From Alphaproteobacteria bacterium (lineage in GTDB: Bacteria > Pseudomonadota > Alphaproteobacteria > Rickettsiales > UBA1997), in NCBI GenBank assembly GCA_016869775.1, contig VGDJ01000051.1, positions 1 through 8,611 of the forward strand: a stretch of DNA of 8,611 nt, in the 5' to 3' direction. Positions within the stretch are counted from its first letter, which is position 1. Each line of letters starts with the position of its first letter. Shown here piece by piece: positions 6,808-8,611 of the stretch. Made by a program: the position numbers and the translations under genes. The notes below the pieces were generated by a model that made no database searches, had not been told where the DNA came from, and saw only the letters and a program-made list of their open reading frames with translations.

Positions 6808-7545
6808 ATGTTTAGACTCGATGAAAAAATAGCGTTAATAACCGGTGCCACTGGAGGCATTGGATCAGCTATCGCTAAAACTCTTTATAATCAGGGAGCT
6901 AGAGTTATTTTGTCAGGAACAAATCAAGAAAAACTCGAAAAACTTGCATCAGAAATTTCGCCTGATTGCAAATATATCCAATGTAATTTGTCAAATCACG
7001 ATGAAGTTGAAATTTTGTTTGATAAAGCTGAAGAATTATTAGGCCAAGTTGATATTTTAGTTTGCAACGCCGGCATTACTAAAGATAATTTGATATTGCG
7101 CATGAAAAATGATGATTTTGATCAAGTTATCGATGTCAATCTCAAATCAACTTTTATTCTCAATCGTAACGCCATTAAAAAAATGATTCGTAGAAAAAAT
7201 GGACGCATCATAAACATTGCTTCGGTTGTAGGTTCAACAGGAAATCCCGGACAAGCAAATTATGTAGCATCAAAAGCCGGAATGATCGGCATGTCAAAAT
7301 CTATGGCTCAAGAGGTTTCTTCACGAGGAGTCACCATAAATTGTGTTTCGCCGGGATTCATCGAAAGCCCTATGACTGAAATTTTAAGTGAACAACAAAA
7401 GCAAGCAATTTTGTCTAAAATTCCTTGTGGAAGAATGGGATCATCGCAAGAAATTGCAAATACTGTGGCCTTTTTAGCAAGTGAAGAAGCTTCATACATT
7501 ACTGGAAACACCCTCCATGTTAACGGTGGAATGTTCATGAATTAA
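6808..7545 (+). CDS. fabG: 3-oxoacyl-[acyl-carrier-protein] reductase FabG
   Basis: NADPH-dependent reduction of 3-oxoacyl-ACP to 3-hydroxyacyl-ACP, the first reductive step of each round of type II fatty acid synthesis in the cytosol. At 245 residues it has standard length and a classical SDR layout: the cofactor motif GATGGIG (13-19), NAGIT (87-91), catalytic Asn111 (DVNLKS), Ser139 (NIASVVGS), Tyr152 and Lys156 (YVASK), and SPGFI (181-185). FabG-specific features distinguish it from generic SDRs: the segment TKDNLILRMK (91-100), the Arg pair before NGRIINIASV for ACP contact, and the ending NTLHVNGGMFMN. It lies in the coq9-cvpA-fabG-trxB run, 20 bases ahead of trxB, and is not in a fabD-acpP-fabF cluster. 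The ATG is the canonical start; no Shine-Dalgarno sequence precedes it. Confidence 0.95.
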   Translation: MFRLDEKIALITGATGGIGSAIAKTLYNQGARVILSGTNQEKLEKLASEISPDCKYIQCNLSNHDEVEILFDKAEELLGQVDILVCNAGITKDNLILRMKNDDFDQVIDVNLKSTFILNRNAIKKMIRRKNGRIINIASVVGSTGNPGQANYVASKAGMIGMSKSMAQEVSSRGVTINCVSPGFIESPMTEILSEQQKQAILSKIPCGRMGSSQEIANTVAFLASEEASYITGNTLHVNGGMFMN

Positions 7546-7565
7546 ATTCTATAAATTTATCAAAT

Positions 7566-8507
7566 ATGTCAAAAATTCATCAAACCAAAGTTGCCATTAT
7601 TGGCTCTGGACCAGCCGGTTACTCTGCTTCAATTTATTGCGCTCGAGCCAATCTCAAACCAATTTTGATAAACGGCAATCAGCCGGGAGGCCAATTAACA
7701 ATCACCACCGATGTCGAAAATTATCCGGGTTTTGCGTCGGCGATTCAAGGCCCTTGGTTGATGGAGCAAATGGAAAAACAAGCCGTTCATGTCGGTACGC
7801 AAATTGCTTACGACCACATCACGAAAGTTGATTTTAGCAATCGACCTTTTCGTTTAATTGGAGAGTCGGGCGATATTTACGAAGCCCAAACTGTAATTAT
7901 TTGCACTGGTGCTCAAGCTAGATGGCTGGGCCTTGAGTCTGAAAAAAAATATCAAGGTTTTGGCGTTTCGGGTTGCGCAACATGCGATGGTTTTTTCTTC
8001 AAAAACAAAGAAGTGATAGTGGTTGGAGGTGGCAATAGCGCGATCGAAGAGGCTTTATATTTAACAAATCACGCTTCTAAAGTTTATGTGGTTCACAGGC
8101 GCGACAAATTTCGAGGTGAAAAAATCATGCAAGATAGGCTTTTTAATAACCCCAAAATCGAGGTTATTTGGAATCACGAACTTGACGAAGTTTTGGGCAC
8201 AGAAAATCCAAAATCCGTTACGGGCGCAAAGCTTAAAAGCACAGTTGATAATTCTTTCAAAGAATTAAAAATAGATGGAATTTTTATTGCAATTGGTCAT
8301 AAACCAAATTCTGAAATCTTCAAAAATACTGGCATCGAAATTGATAATGAGGGCTATATTATAACCAAGCCAAACTCTACAGCTACATCAGTTAAGGGCG
8401 CTTTTGCAGCCGGCGATATTCAGGATAAAATATATCGTCAAGCTGTTACCGCTGCGGGCACTGGATGCATGTCGGCGTTAGAGGTTGAGCGCTTCCTTTC
8501 GCATTAA
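7566..8507 (+). CDS. trxB: Thioredoxin-disulfide reductase
   Basis: FAD-dependent enzyme passing electrons from NADPH to thioredoxin in the cytosol, feeding ribonucleotide reductase, peroxidases and protein disulfide reduction. The 313-residue product matches the low-molecular-weight bacterial class: FAD site GSGPAGYSA (13-21), the QPGGQL loop (39-44), the redox pair CATC (137-140) in SGCATCDG, NADPH site VGGGNSAIEEA (153-163), the phosphate-binding HRRDKFR (177-183), and the FAD-closing AAGDI (281-285) with the RQAVTAAGTGC helix (291-301). All key residues are present, so activity is expected. It is the last gene of the plus-strand run. Base composition is clearly higher in G+C than in its operon partners coq9 and cvpA, which I attribute to protein conservation rather than transfer. 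The stop overlaps the truA stop from the opposite strand by four bases. Confidence 0.97.
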   Translation: MSKIHQTKVAIIGSGPAGYSASIYCARANLKPILINGNQPGGQLTITTDVENYPGFASAIQGPWLMEQMEKQAVHVGTQIAYDHITKVDFSNRPFRLIGESGDIYEAQTVIICTGAQARWLGLESEKKYQGFGVSGCATCDGFFFKNKEVIVVGGGNSAIEEALYLTNHASKVYVVHRRDKFRGEKIMQDRLFNNPKIEVIWNHELDEVLGTENPKSVTGAKLKSTVDNSFKELKIDGIFIAIGHKPNSEIFKNTGIEIDNEGYIITKPNSTATSVKGAFAAGDIQDKIYRQAVTAAGTGCMSALEVERFLSH

Positions 8508-8611
8508 TATTCCGTTTTCCAAAAATACAATCCGTAAGCCGGCGCGTTTGGCCCTGACAAGGTGCGGTTTTTTGATTGCAAAATATTTTCGATTTCTTGC
8601 GGAGAGATTTT
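8504..8611 (-). CDS. truA: tRNA pseudouridine(38-40) synthase TruA, C-terminal 35 residues
   Basis: Minus-strand translation gives 35 residues ending in a TAA at 8504-8506. They include SGPNAPAYGLYFWKTEY, the C-terminal signature of TruA (R-T-x-x-GP-x-AP-x-x-GLYL-x-x-V-x-Y), preceded by ILQSKNRT, which matches the usual I-L-x-x-x-x-R. TruA converts uridines 38-40 of the tRNA anticodon arm to pseudouridine. The catalytic Asp and most of the protein lie beyond the right edge. The gene converges on trxB, sharing four bases, so there is no room for a separate intergenic terminator. Confidence 0.9.
   Translation of the reverse strand, partial: KISPQEIENILQSKNRTLSGPNAPAYGLYFWKTEY

Noticed and set aside
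6612..6860. 82-codon minus-strand open frame across the cvpA/fabG junction
   Set aside because: It is antisense to two well-supported genes and has the composition expected of their complement.

Overview
The window is a low-GC segment of an alphaproteobacterial chromosome. The lineage is suggested by a PopZ-type (DUF2497) polar organizing protein, a bacterial COQ9 protein and an alphaproteobacterial style of Der. The strong A+T bias, the decaying transporter operon, TAA at every visible stop and the absence of Shine-Dalgarno sequences suggest a reduced, probably host-associated genome of the Rickettsiales/Holosporales kind. That lineage assignment is an inference; no rRNA or other taxonomic marker is present. 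There are no mobile elements, tRNAs, rRNAs or CRISPR arrays.

Layout. Positions 1-1015 (minus) hold most of the double GTPase der, cut by the left edge. Positions 1107-1766 (minus) look non-coding, but reading across frameshifts gives the wreck of a carbon-starvation/pyruvate transporter operon, cstA followed by its small partner ybdD, in the usual order. Divergent from this is a 640-residue PopZ-like protein (1909-3831). It has a conserved C-terminal oligomerization domain and an extremely long disordered region. Convergent with it is argD (3888-5087, minus). After a 170-bp divergent intergenic region comes a tight plus-strand run, coq9-cvpA-fabG-trxB (5258-8507), with gaps of 1, 10 and 20 bases, probably one transcript. 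The last bases are the 3' end of truA on the minus strand, overlapping the trxB stop tail to tail.

The intact genes are mostly core housekeeping functions: ribosome assembly (Der), tRNA modification (TruA), fatty acid elongation (FabG), thiol redox (TrxB), ubiquinone synthesis (COQ9), a small membrane protein (CvpA), and an aminotransferase that may serve diaminopimelate rather than arginine synthesis. I see no new multi-gene system. The two items most worth a second look are the oversized PopZ homologue, whose linker is several times longer than in the model protein and differs in composition, and the cstA-ybdD operon, caught partway through decay with readable frameshifts, stops and a large deletion scar.
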